From Clostridiales bacterium (GTDB lineage Bacteria; Bacillota; Clostridia; Oscillospirales; QAMX01): a DNA stretch of 9,059 nucleotides. The stretch spans positions 1 through 9,059 of the forward strand of contig QAMX01000157.1 of the NCBI GenBank assembly GCA_003149835.1. The letters run 5' to 3'. Shown here piece by piece: positions 1 to 5,106 of the stretch. The notes beneath the pieces were generated by a model. The model worked only from the letters and a program-made list of their open reading frames with translations, did not search any database and was not told the DNA's origin. The translations under genes were made by a program, and so were the position numbers. Each line of letters opens with the position of its first letter. Positions within the stretch are counted from its first letter, which is position 1.

Positions 1-308
1 CACTGTATCCGCGAAAAGTCTTACCCTCTTTTTCTTTTCGGTTTATCGCTGTTTTCTCACTGTTTTTCTAATCTTTCCCCTCCATATCCGCCATCTTCAA
101 ACGCTTAGGCGTTCCTTGGCTTTCGGTTTTATCCATACCCTTCCGCCGCGTTTTTACCGCCGTCCGGTTTTGTGTTGTTTCGTAAACGTAATTTTCGCAT
201 CCTCCGCGCGGCCGCGCCGCTTTTTTTCTGGTGCCGGCGTCCTTCCGGAGAGATTCGGTTCATTCGCCGCTTTGCGGGCATGAGCCGCCCGCGCGGTATG
301 GCTTGCAT
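1..308. other. Left-edge non-coding stretch, no supportable gene
   Basis: I see no convincing gene here. The open frames on both strands are short, lack a well-spaced ribosome binding site, or translate to low-complexity Phe/Arg-rich or Lys-rich strings typical of spacer read in the wrong frame. A plus-strand frame is open from base 2 to about 282, but it has no start inside the window and an implausible composition. Small structures visible are a 5-bp hairpin AACGC-TTAG-GCGTT (100-113) and a short GC-rich hairpin followed by seven T (208-227). The lower strand lies beyond the dcd terminator, so a new leftward gene could begin just outside the window. Confidence 0.5.
208..227 (+). terminator. 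Possible short plus-strand terminator hairpin
   Basis: GCGGC-CGC-GCCGC, a 5-bp all-GC stem with a 3-nt loop, is followed directly by seven T on the plus strand. This has intrinsic-terminator form, but the stem is short and no plus-strand gene ends upstream within the window. It could serve a gene outside the left edge, or it may be chance in GC-rich DNA. Confidence 0.25.
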
Positions 309-342
309 AAAAAAATTCCGCGGCCCACACAAGGCCGCGGAA
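309..342 (-). terminator. Intrinsic terminator downstream of dcd
   Basis: A perfect 10-bp GC-rich inverted repeat (TTCCGCGGCC, 316-325; GGCCGCGGAA, 333-342) encloses a 7-nt loop. Read on the minus strand it is followed at once by a run of seven T (309-315), the textbook form of a Rho-independent terminator. It lies about 130 nt past the dcd stop codon. No other minus-strand gene ends nearby, so it should close the transcript carrying dcd and perhaps the transporter upstream of it. Confidence 0.85.
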
Positions 343-471
343 CAAAATCGTTTTCCGGTCAATATCACCGGAGCCTTTGAAGCAAAGCGCATCCCCGGGC
401 GCTTCTCAGAAAAACGCCGCTCAGCCGCCGCCATACCGGCTGCTTCGCCGGCGGCCATACACGGAGCGGGT

Positions 472-1023
472 TTATTCTCCGTCCGGCTGTCTAAGCTCGC
501 TGTCCAAACAGATGCGCGAGCCTGTGGCGCCCTTCTGTCCCTGGTATTTTCCCCGATACGGGTGCATCGCCGCGCCGTCCAGCTCCGCAAACACGAGCTG
601 TCCGACTCTCCGCCCCGCCTTTAACTCAATCGCGCAGCGGTTGGCGTTGAACAGTTCCAGCGTGATCTCCCCCTGAAAGCCAGGATCGACCCAGCCGGCG
701 TTTTGAATAAACAGCCCCATTCGCCCCAGAGAGCTTCTGCCCTCCACAAACGCCGTCAGGTTATCCGGCAGCCCGAAAGATTCCATCGTCGTCGCCAGCA
801 CAAACTGGCCGGGCAGCAGCACATAGGTGTCGGCTTGTATTATTTTGTAGCGGATCTCCCGCTCCATCGTAATCACGCCGCTCGGCGAATCCTCTACTAT
901 GCCAAACGTATCTCCCAGCCGGACATCGACGCTGGCCGGCTGAATCTGCGCCGTTTCCAACGGCGTAATCGTCAGCGTCCCCTCCCGCAGCAGTTTCATA
1001 ATGGTTCGATCCGATAAAATCAA
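472..1023 (-). CDS. dcd: dCTP deaminase (possibly bifunctional dCTP deaminase/dUTPase)
   Basis: The 183-residue protein deaminates dCTP to dUTP in the cytosol, the first step from dCTP to dUMP for thymidylate synthesis. Family marks are all visible: the N-terminal MILSDRTI, the [10 protein letters not shown] block (28-37), the active-site GRSSLGR (95-101, with Ser97 and Arg101), the Asp113-Pro-Gly-Phe turn, TLE with the presumed catalytic Glu123, and a C-terminal [11 protein letters not shown] that closes over the nucleotide. Length is typical of the trimeric enzyme. At the position where E. coli Dcd has Ala-His-Arg this protein has Ala-Gly-Trp (109-111), as in the bifunctional archaeal enzyme. 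It may therefore carry dUMP formation through to completion; this is inference from memory of the families. The start is TTG, chosen because AAGGGGAG sits 6 nt upstream and the N-terminus matches the family. The transporter gene ends 58 bp upstream on the same strand. Confidence 0.95.
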   Translation of the reverse strand: MILSDRTIMKLLREGTLTITPLETAQIQPASVDVRLGDTFGIVEDSPSGVITMEREIRYKIIQADTYVLLPGQFVLATTMESFGLPDNLTAFVEGRSSLGRMGLFIQNAGWVDPGFQGEITLELFNANRCAIELKAGRRVGQLVFAELDGAAMHPYRGKYQGQKGATGSRICLDSELRQPDGE

Positions 1024-1029
1024 GTCAAA

Positions 1030-1037
1030 CTCCCCTT
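1030..1037 (-). promoter_or_regulatory. Ribosome binding site deciding the TTG start of dcd
   Basis: On the minus strand AAGGGGAG lies 6 nt before the TTG at 1023-1021. No ATG or GTG lies at a suitable distance, and the next Met (residue 9) would cut off the conserved MILSDRTI start of the family. The rare start codon is therefore well supported. Confidence 0.75.
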
Positions 1038-1081
1038 TTTTCCTCGCTCGACTCTCCCCCGCCAGCCTTTCGCCGCGCCGC

Positions 1082-2464
1082 TCACCGCTCCTTCTCCTTT
1101 TTCAGCGTCGGCCAGACCGTCAGAAAAAATGTCGTAAAGCATGCCGTCGAGCCGATAAAATCCGAGATCGGCTCGGCGAGAAACACCCCGTTTGTCCCCA
1201 GACCCAGCCGCGGCAGCAAGAAAACCAGCGGCACGACAATGATCCCCTTTCGAAGCAGCGAGAAAAACACCGCCTGCTTCGGCTTGTTCAGCGCCACGAA
1301 GCCCGACTGTCCCGCCATTTGCAGGCTCAGCACCCAGTACGCCGCAAAATAGATCCGCACCGCCGGCACGCCTGCGGCGATCAGCGCCGCCTCATCGTTA
1401 AAAATCCTTATCAGCAGCGACGGCAGGAGCTGTACCATCGCCCATGCGCAGACGGAATAGACGATACACCCAACGGCCATCACCTGAAAGCCCCGCCGCA
1501 CGCGCTCATATTCCCCCGCGCCGTAGTTATAGCTGATAAACGGCTCCGATCCGCTCGAAAGACCGCTGATCGGCATCATCAGCACGTCGCGCACCGAATT
1601 GACCACCGTCATCACACCGACGTAGAGGTCGCCGCCGTAGAGCTGGAGCGTCGCGTTGCAGCTCACCTGCACGGCGGAATTGGTCAGCTTCATGCAGAAG
1701 CCGGTCAGCCCCAGCATCAGAATCCGTTTGGCGATCTCCCATTTCAGCGCCATGCTTTTCAGCCGCAGCCGCAGAATCGTCCGCTTACCGGTCAAAAACA
1801 GCAGCACCCACGCGGCGGACGCGGCCTGTGACAGCACCGTCGCGTACGCCGCCCCGCGCACGCCCCAGTCAAAAACAAAAATAAACAGCGGGTCGAGAAC
1901 GATGTTGAGCGCCGCGCCGATCAGAACGCTCAGCATTCCTGTCGTCGCAAAGCCCTGCGCGTTGATAAAGGCGTTCATGCCCAGCCCGATCATCACGAAA
2001 ATGCTGCCGCACAGATAAATCGTGATATACTCGTCGGCAAACGGAAAGGTCACATCGCTGGCGCCGAACAGGTAGAGCACCGGCCTCTTCAACAAAAGCC
2101 CCGCCGCCGTGACCAAAATCCCCGACAGCAGCAGCAGCGTAAAGGCGTTGCCCATGATGCGCTCGGCCCGCTCGGTGTCGCCGCCGCCGCGCGAAATCGA
2201 GCAGAGCGGCGCGCCGCCCTGTCCGCAGAGCGCGGTAAACGCCGAGACGATCATCAGAATCGGAAACGTCACGCCGACGCCCGTCAGCGCATCCCGTCCG
2301 ATTCCCTCGATTCTTCCGATGTAAATGCGGTCGACAATGTTGTACAGCGCGTTGATCAGCTGTGCGCCGATCATCGGCAGGGCGAGCCGGAAAATCGTCT
2401 TTCCTACGCTGCCCTTTGAAAAATCGTTTCTCTCCGTCTCCACAGCTCCGCCCCCTTTTTTCAA
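1082..2464 (-). CDS. MATE-family multidrug/cation efflux transporter
   Basis: A 460-residue polytopic inner-membrane protein of the MATE family, which exports organic cations and drugs by Na+ or H+ antiport. The N-terminal pattern is characteristic of MepA-like members: a short charged lead ([18 protein letters not shown]), then [16 protein letters not shown] in helix 1, followed by about twelve hydrophobic segments in two similar halves. The second half begins near residue 240 ([18 protein letters not shown]). The protein ends in a Lys/Glu-rich tail. Length is normal for the family (about 440-460). No substrate can be read from sequence. Two starts are possible: TTG at 2464-2462 with GGAGG 4 nt upstream, and GTG at 2443-2441 with AAGGGGG 7 nt upstream, which would give 453 residues starting at ETERNDF. 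The second gives a more usual MATE N-terminus. The gene follows the cupin terminator and precedes dcd by 58 bp; I see no clear promoter of its own in 2465-2547. Confidence 0.93.
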   Translation of the reverse strand: MKKGGGAVETERNDFSKGSVGKTIFRLALPMIGAQLINALYNIVDRIYIGRIEGIGRDALTGVGVTFPILMIVSAFTALCGQGGAPLCSISRGGGDTERAERIMGNAFTLLLLSGILVTAAGLLLKRPVLYLFGASDVTFPFADEYITIYLCGSIFVMIGLGMNAFINAQGFATTGMLSVLIGAALNIVLDPLFIFVFDWGVRGAAYATVLSQAASAAWVLLFLTGKRTILRLRLKSMALKWEIAKRILMLGLTGFCMKLTNSAVQVSCNATLQLYGGDLYVGVMTVVNSVRDVLMMPISGLSSGSEPFISYNYGAGEYERVRRGFQVMAVGCIVYSVCAWAMVQLLPSLLIRIFNDEAALIAAGVPAVRIYFAAYWVLSLQMAGQSGFVALNKPKQAVFFSLLRKGIIVVPLVFLLPRLGLGTNGVFLAEPISDFIGSTACFTTFFLTVWPTLKKEKER

Positions 2465-2547
2465 ACTGCCTCCGCTCCGCGCGCAGAGCCCGATCCGGTT
2501 TTACCGGGCGTTCGGTTCCGCCCGTTTCCGGCCGGGCCGCGCAAAAC
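2465..2547. other. GC-rich spacer upstream of the transporter, no clear promoter
   Basis: This short spacer is almost pure GC and contains small hairpins such as CGGGCG-(8 nt)-CGCCCG (2505-2524) and CCGGT-TTT-ACCGG. No -10/-35 pair is recognisable on the minus strand. The transporter gene must use a weak or non-SigA promoter, or depend on read-through of the upstream terminator. Confidence 0.4.
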
Positions 2548-2581
2548 AAGCCGTAAGCCGCGAGTCCGCGGCTTACGGCTT
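2543..2581 (-). terminator. Terminator of the cupin gene
   Basis: A perfect 15-bp inverted repeat (2548-2562 and 2567-2581) with a 4-nt loop begins 12 bp past the cupin stop codon. Read on the minus strand the stem is followed by GTTTTG, a short T run. Stem length and position make it a confident terminator or 3'-end stabiliser; the T run is modest, so some read-through into the transporter gene is possible. Confidence 0.8.
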
Positions 2582-2592
2582 AGCGCTTTGTC

Positions 2593-2940
2593 TTATTCGT
2601 AAATGATCAGCGCGATCAGTTCAAGCGGGCAGCTGCCGGCGCAGGCTACGCCGTGTCCCTGTCCGCCCTTGGTGATCATCACGTCGCCCGCCGTGACCGG
2701 CGCTTCCTCGCCGTTGTCGTTAAAGACGCCGTTGCCGCTGAGAACCGCATAGATCTCCGTCTCTCCGTGGTGCTCGTGGTAACCCACCGAGCAGCCGGGA
2801 TTCACCGTAATGTGTGAAAAAAGCCGGCCTTTGCCGTAAAATTCGTCCTGATTGAGAAAATGGTGCAGGATGACCGTCCCATCCCCGCCGCGCATATGCT
2901 CGTTTTCCTGAACCGGAATCGTATGTCCCTTTTTAATCAT
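2593..2940 (-). CDS. Small single-domain cupin protein
   Basis: A 115-residue cytosolic protein that is almost entirely one cupin beta-barrel. Cupin motif 1 matches the consensus exactly: Gly49, five residues, His55-x-His57, four residues, Glu62, six residues, Gly69. Motif 2 is Gly85, five residues, Lys-Gly-Gly, two residues, His96; the usual Pro is replaced by Lys91 and the closing Asn is absent. His55, His57, Glu62 and His96 form the expected metal site. Such stand-alone cupins include sugar isomerases, dioxygenases and ligand-binding proteins of unknown role, and nothing here decides between them. The ATG start is preceded by AGAGAGG at an unusually long 11-nt spacing. The gene is monocistronic, with its own promoter and terminator, and is divergent from the lipoprotein gene. 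Confidence 0.9.
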   Translation of the reverse strand: MIKKGHTIPVQENEHMRGGDGTVILHHFLNQDEFYGKGRLFSHITVNPGCSVGYHEHHGETEIYAVLSGNGVFNDNGEEAPVTAGDVMITKGGQGHGVACAGSCPLELIALIIYE

Positions 2941-3013
2941 ATCGCTGTCAACCTCTCTTCATGATCGTTGTCTCCGCAACCGGCTCTCCGGCAGCCCCGG
3001 AAAGACTGATAAA

Positions 3014-3042
3014 ATCATACCATAATTCGCCTCAAATATCAA
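3014..3042 (-). promoter_or_regulatory. SigA-type promoter of the cupin gene
   Basis: On the minus strand TTGATA (3042-3037) and TATGAT (3019-3014) are separated by exactly 17 nt, each one mismatch from consensus. A TGG just before the -10 box adds an extended -10 element. Transcription should begin near 3007, leaving a leader of about 67 nt before the cupin ATG. Confidence 0.8.
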
Positions 3043-3104
3043 GTGCCGCCTTTCCTTTCTCTGCGCGTCTCTCTGCGCCGCTTTTTTATCCGAAAGCCAA
3101 TCTC

Positions 3105-3161
3105 AATATATAATATAAAAATTAAAAAAGTGTTGACCGTCAAGTCTTCATGATATATAAT
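3105..3161 (+). promoter_or_regulatory. SigA-type promoter with UP-like element for the lipoprotein gene
   Basis: TTGACC (3133-3138) and a perfect TATAAT (3156-3161) are 17 nt apart on the plus strand. Directly upstream, 3105-3130 is nearly pure A/T and resembles an UP element that contacts the RNA polymerase alpha subunit. The -35 box overlaps a small palindrome, TTGAC-C-GTCAA (3133-3143), which could be a repressor site. The predicted transcript starts near 3168 and has a leader of about 140 nt before the lipoprotein ATG. In that leader I see no recognisable riboswitch. Confidence 0.8.
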
Positions 3162-3309
3162 ATGATCGATGACATTTTACTGTATGCTCGTATTCTCTCG
3201 GATATCCTATGGTTTTCCGGCGAACAACCCCTGTTTTCCGCCGTTTCGCTCCGTCCCGGGCATGGTCCGTCCGCTTTCCAAAGTCAGATTTTGAGAGGAG
3301 GGTTCCGTC

Positions 3310-4344
3310 ATGAAACGCTTTTTCCTTCTACTGCTCGCGCTTGCTCTGGCAGCCGCCGGCCTGTCCGGCTGTTCCCCGGCGCGTCAAAGCCCCGATCAGA
3401 CCTCTTCTACCGCTCCGCCAGTTTCCGATACCTCCGTTTCCTCTCCGCCTGCCGCCGACACCTCCGCTGCCGCCCTGCCGCAGACGCTGGATGAGGTAGA
3501 GGCGCTGTTCCGGTCGCGCTACGAGGCGTCGGGAAATCAGATGATCTTTTTCCGCGCCGCGCAAGCGGGGGATTTCGTCTATGTGTTCAGCGATAAAGCC
3601 GCAGAGCCGGGAACCGAGCCCTTCGGCAAGCATATCCAGCGCTATCGTCTCTCCGACGGCGCGACGGAGTATCTGGGCTGGTATCCCATTGTCCGCTGTA
3701 CGGTCGTCGGCGAAAATCAGCTCGCCGCTCTGGGCGGCGTTTCCTACACGACCGAGGCCTTTTTCCCGCAGCAGTATCTGCTCGCCGTCGGCGCAGACGG
3801 CTGTGTCTCCTCTGAAATCCGCCCCTATTACGCGCCGCTGACGGAGGACGGCTATGTGTCCGGCGCGCCGCTCTCCGAAGCGGAGGCGCCGCAGACGGTG
3901 TTTGCCGCCCAAAACGTCGGCTTCGACGGCATCACTTTTCTGATTGACGCCGCCGAAGCCCGCGGAGTGGGAGACGGCGTCCCCTGCGCCCCGATGTCTC
4001 TTTCCTATGACGCCGAAAACCATGAAATGACCCTTTTCTTTCCCCGCACGGACGCGGGCGCGCTGAAAAATCTGCCGGACGGAAACGTGTTCATCGAATC
4101 CGTGCTCGTGGAACCGCGGGATTCCGGGACGGCCGTGCGCCTGCGGCTCACCCGGTTCGCCCGTTTCTATACCGTGGAGAGCGATACGGTTTTGTCTCCC
4201 GAGCATCTGGAAGCGGGACAGCCCTATTATCAAGCCCTGAGCGTGCTCTTTGAATCAGGCGCTCCGTCCGCGCCCTTTGACCGACCGGAGCAGTGGGGCG
4301 GCGTGCCGGAAAATCTTTGGAGCGCGGAAAACTGCGTCTTCTGA
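3310..4344 (+). CDS. Secreted lipoprotein of unknown function
   Basis: A 344-residue predicted lipoprotein. A Lys-Arg pair, a Leu/Ala-rich hydrophobic core (4-16) and a lipobox LSGC with Cys21 form a clear signal peptide II, so the mature protein should be lipid-anchored on the outer face of the membrane. Residues 22-57 are a Ser/Thr/Pro/Ala-rich linker. The rest (about 58-344) looks like a globular mostly-beta domain with many aromatic and acidic residues; I do not recognise the family and see no catalytic motif. There are two Cys in the mature body besides the anchor (in IVRCTV and GDGVPCAP), one in DGCVSS and one near the C-terminus (ENCVF). The ATG is preceded by GGAGGG at 7-nt spacing. 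It is monocistronic, with a strong promoter and a hairpin terminator, and is divergent from the cupin gene. Base composition matches its neighbours. Confidence 0.88.
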   Translation: MKRFFLLLLALALAAAGLSGCSPARQSPDQTSSTAPPVSDTSVSSPPAADTSAAALPQTLDEVEALFRSRYEASGNQMIFFRAAQAGDFVYVFSDKAAEPGTEPFGKHIQRYRLSDGATEYLGWYPIVRCTVVGENQLAALGGVSYTTEAFFPQQYLLAVGADGCVSSEIRPYYAPLTEDGYVSGAPLSEAEAPQTVFAAQNVGFDGITFLIDAAEARGVGDGVPCAPMSLSYDAENHEMTLFFPRTDAGALKNLPDGNVFIESVLVEPRDSGTAVRLRLTRFARFYTVESDTVLSPEHLEAGQPYYQALSVLFESGAPSAPFDRPEQWGGVPENLWSAENCVF

Positions 4345-4374
4345 CGGCATAAACCGCGGCCGCCGTTTGAAAAA

Positions 4375-4420
4375 GCCGGAGCGAATTTCAGCGTTGAGTT
4401 CGCTCCGGCCCGTTTCTTTG
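4375..4420 (+). terminator. Terminator of the lipoprotein gene, possibly bidirectional
   Basis: A perfect 11-bp inverted repeat, GCCGGAGCGAA (4375-4385) and TTCGCTCCGGC (4399-4409), encloses a 13-nt loop about 30 bp past the stop codon. On the plus strand a moderately T-rich tail follows (CCGTTTCTTTG). On the minus strand the stem is followed by five T, so it could also stop antisense transcription. Confidence 0.7.
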
Positions 4421-4455
4421 CGTAAATTTTTCCTGTATAAATTCGCTTTCTCCTA

Positions 4456-4489
4456 TTTACAATAGATATAAAATGTGCTATTATAATAG
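4456..4489 (+). promoter_or_regulatory. SigA-type extended -10 promoter of rpsO
   Basis: TTTACA (4456-4461) and TATTAT (4479-4484) are 17 nt apart, and TGC just before the -10 makes it an extended -10 promoter. A perfect TATAAT overlaps it at 4482-4487 with a less good 20-nt spacing. The -10 region is a perfect 12-bp palindrome, CTATTATAATAG (4478-4489), which may only reflect the AT-rich box. The transcript should begin near 4491 and carry a leader of about 118 nt before rpsO. Confidence 0.75.
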
Positions 4490-4490
4490 A

Positions 4491-4608
4491 GTGTGTATAT
4501 TGCCCTTTACTGAGAGACGAGACAACGCCGTGCAACGGGCCGTCACCCGCTCCTCCCTCGGTTCAGAGGCGTACCGCAGAATTACTGCCAGAAAGGTGAT
4601 AGAAAAAC
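4491..4608 (+). promoter_or_regulatory. rpsO 5' leader, candidate S15 autoregulatory RNA
   Basis: The leader is long for a gene this small and can form nested stems: GACG (4516-4519) with CGTC (4541-4544) around an inner CCGT-GCA-ACGG hairpin (4528-4538), then CCTC-GGTTCA-GAGG (4556-4569) just before the ribosome binding site region. In several bacterial groups, S15 represses its own mRNA by binding a structured leader, with unrelated folds in different lineages. This leader does not match a fold I can name, so the role is inferred from position and foldability. The ribosome binding site is AAAGGTGAT. Confidence 0.35.
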
Positions 4609-4875
4609 ATGATCAAGCAGGAAGTCAAGCAGGCGGTCATTGAGGCCAACCGCATCCATCCCACGGACACCGGCTCGCCCGAGGTTCAGATCGCCATCCT
4701 CACCGCGCGCATCAACGAGCTGACCGAGCACCTCAAAACCCATAAAAAGGACAATCACTCGCGCCGCGGTCTGCTCCAAATGGTCGGTAACCGCCGTTCC
4801 CTTCTCGATTATCTCCAAAAGAAGGATATCAACCGTTACCGCGCGCTGATCGCAAAGCTCGAAATCCGCAAGTAA
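4609..4875 (+). CDS. rpsO: 30S ribosomal protein S15 (uS15)
   Basis: An 88-residue primary rRNA-binding protein that binds the central domain of 16S rRNA and nucleates assembly of the 30S platform. The full family pattern is present: [23 protein letters not shown] (helices 1-2 region, with the conserved Thr-Gly-Ser-Pro), [12 protein letters not shown] (45-56 region) that contacts rRNA, and [11 protein letters not shown]. In that last block Asn and Ser stand where many homologues have Lys and Arg; such changes occur among Clostridia. Length is exactly that of the family. The ATG follows AAAGGTGAT at good spacing. It has its own promoter and is followed by pnp 231 bp downstream, the classic rpsO-pnp order. 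Confidence 0.98.
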   Translation: MIKQEVKQAVIEANRIHPTDTGSPEVQIAILTARINELTEHLKTHKKDNHSRRGLLQMVGNRRSLLDYLQKKDINRYRALIAKLEIRK

Positions 4876-4882
4876 ACAAAAG

Positions 4883-4920
4883 CTGCCGGCGCGGGGCTTT
4901 TTCAGGCTCCGCGTCGGCAG
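4883..4920 (+). terminator. Long hairpin just after rpsO (attenuator, 3' end or processing site)
   Basis: A 15-bp stem (4883-4897 with 4906-4920, including two G-U pairs) with an 8-nt loop starts 7 bp past the rpsO stop. No T run follows on the plus strand, so it is unlikely to be an efficient intrinsic terminator by itself. It more likely protects the rpsO 3' end or marks an RNase processing site between rpsO and pnp. On the minus strand CTTTTGTTT follows the stem. Confidence 0.55.
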
Positions 4921-4940
4921 AATCCTATGAAACCCGTATC

Positions 4941-5080
4941 CCGCCGCCTCACGGCCGGCTGATTTTTTGAGGCGGCGGCGGGCAGCCCTGTTAGCAGTTG
5001 AAGGTGTCGCTGCAACCGTCAGCCGTTCGGCGCCAGCTTCAAATGCTAAGGGGCGCGCTCTAAGGGTCGGTTCGCCGGTC
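4941..5080 (+). promoter_or_regulatory. Structured pnp leader (candidate PNPase autoregulation site)
   Basis: Three further hairpins occupy the spacer before pnp. First, an 11-bp perfect stem CCGCCGCCTCA (4941-4951) with TGAGGCGGCGG (4968-4978). Second, a long imperfect stem: CCCT, a bulged G, TTAGCA and TTGAAG (4986-5003) pair with CTTCAA, TGCTAA and GGGG (5037-5053), continuing inward through GTGTC with GGCGC and GCTG with CAGC. Third, GGTCGG-TTCG-CCGGTC (5065-5080), 6 bp with two G-U pairs and a TTCG loop. In E. coli RNase III cuts a duplex in the pnp leader and PNPase then destabilises its own mRNA. A comparable arrangement here is inferred from position and structure only. The stretch contains no gene. 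Confidence 0.5.
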
Positions 5081-5106
5081 AATACTGATTAAAGAAGGAT
5101 GATACA

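Noticed and set aside
68..136. Minus-strand 22-codon reading frame beginning MDKTESQGTP and the lysine-rich frame continuing past its TAG towards the left edge
   Set aside because: The frame looks mildly protein-like, but its ATG has no properly spaced ribosome binding site, it ends in TAG after 22 codons, and the continuation has no start codon. Too little to call a gene or pseudogene.
2..282. Plus-strand frame open from the left edge for about 93 codons
   Set aside because: No start is visible inside the window and the translation is Phe/Arg-rich low-complexity sequence, as expected of the complement of purine-rich spacer.
3328..4233. 301-codon open frame antisense to the lipoprotein gene
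   Set aside because: It mirrors the codon pattern of the well-supported plus-strand gene, is Arg/Gly-rich and has no ribosome binding site; GC-rich genes routinely produce such shadows.
4990..5082. tRNA-like segment in the pnp leader because of GGTTCG near 5069
   Set aside because: No acceptor stem, anticodon arm or complete T-loop sequence can be assembled; the motif is the loop of a simple hairpin.
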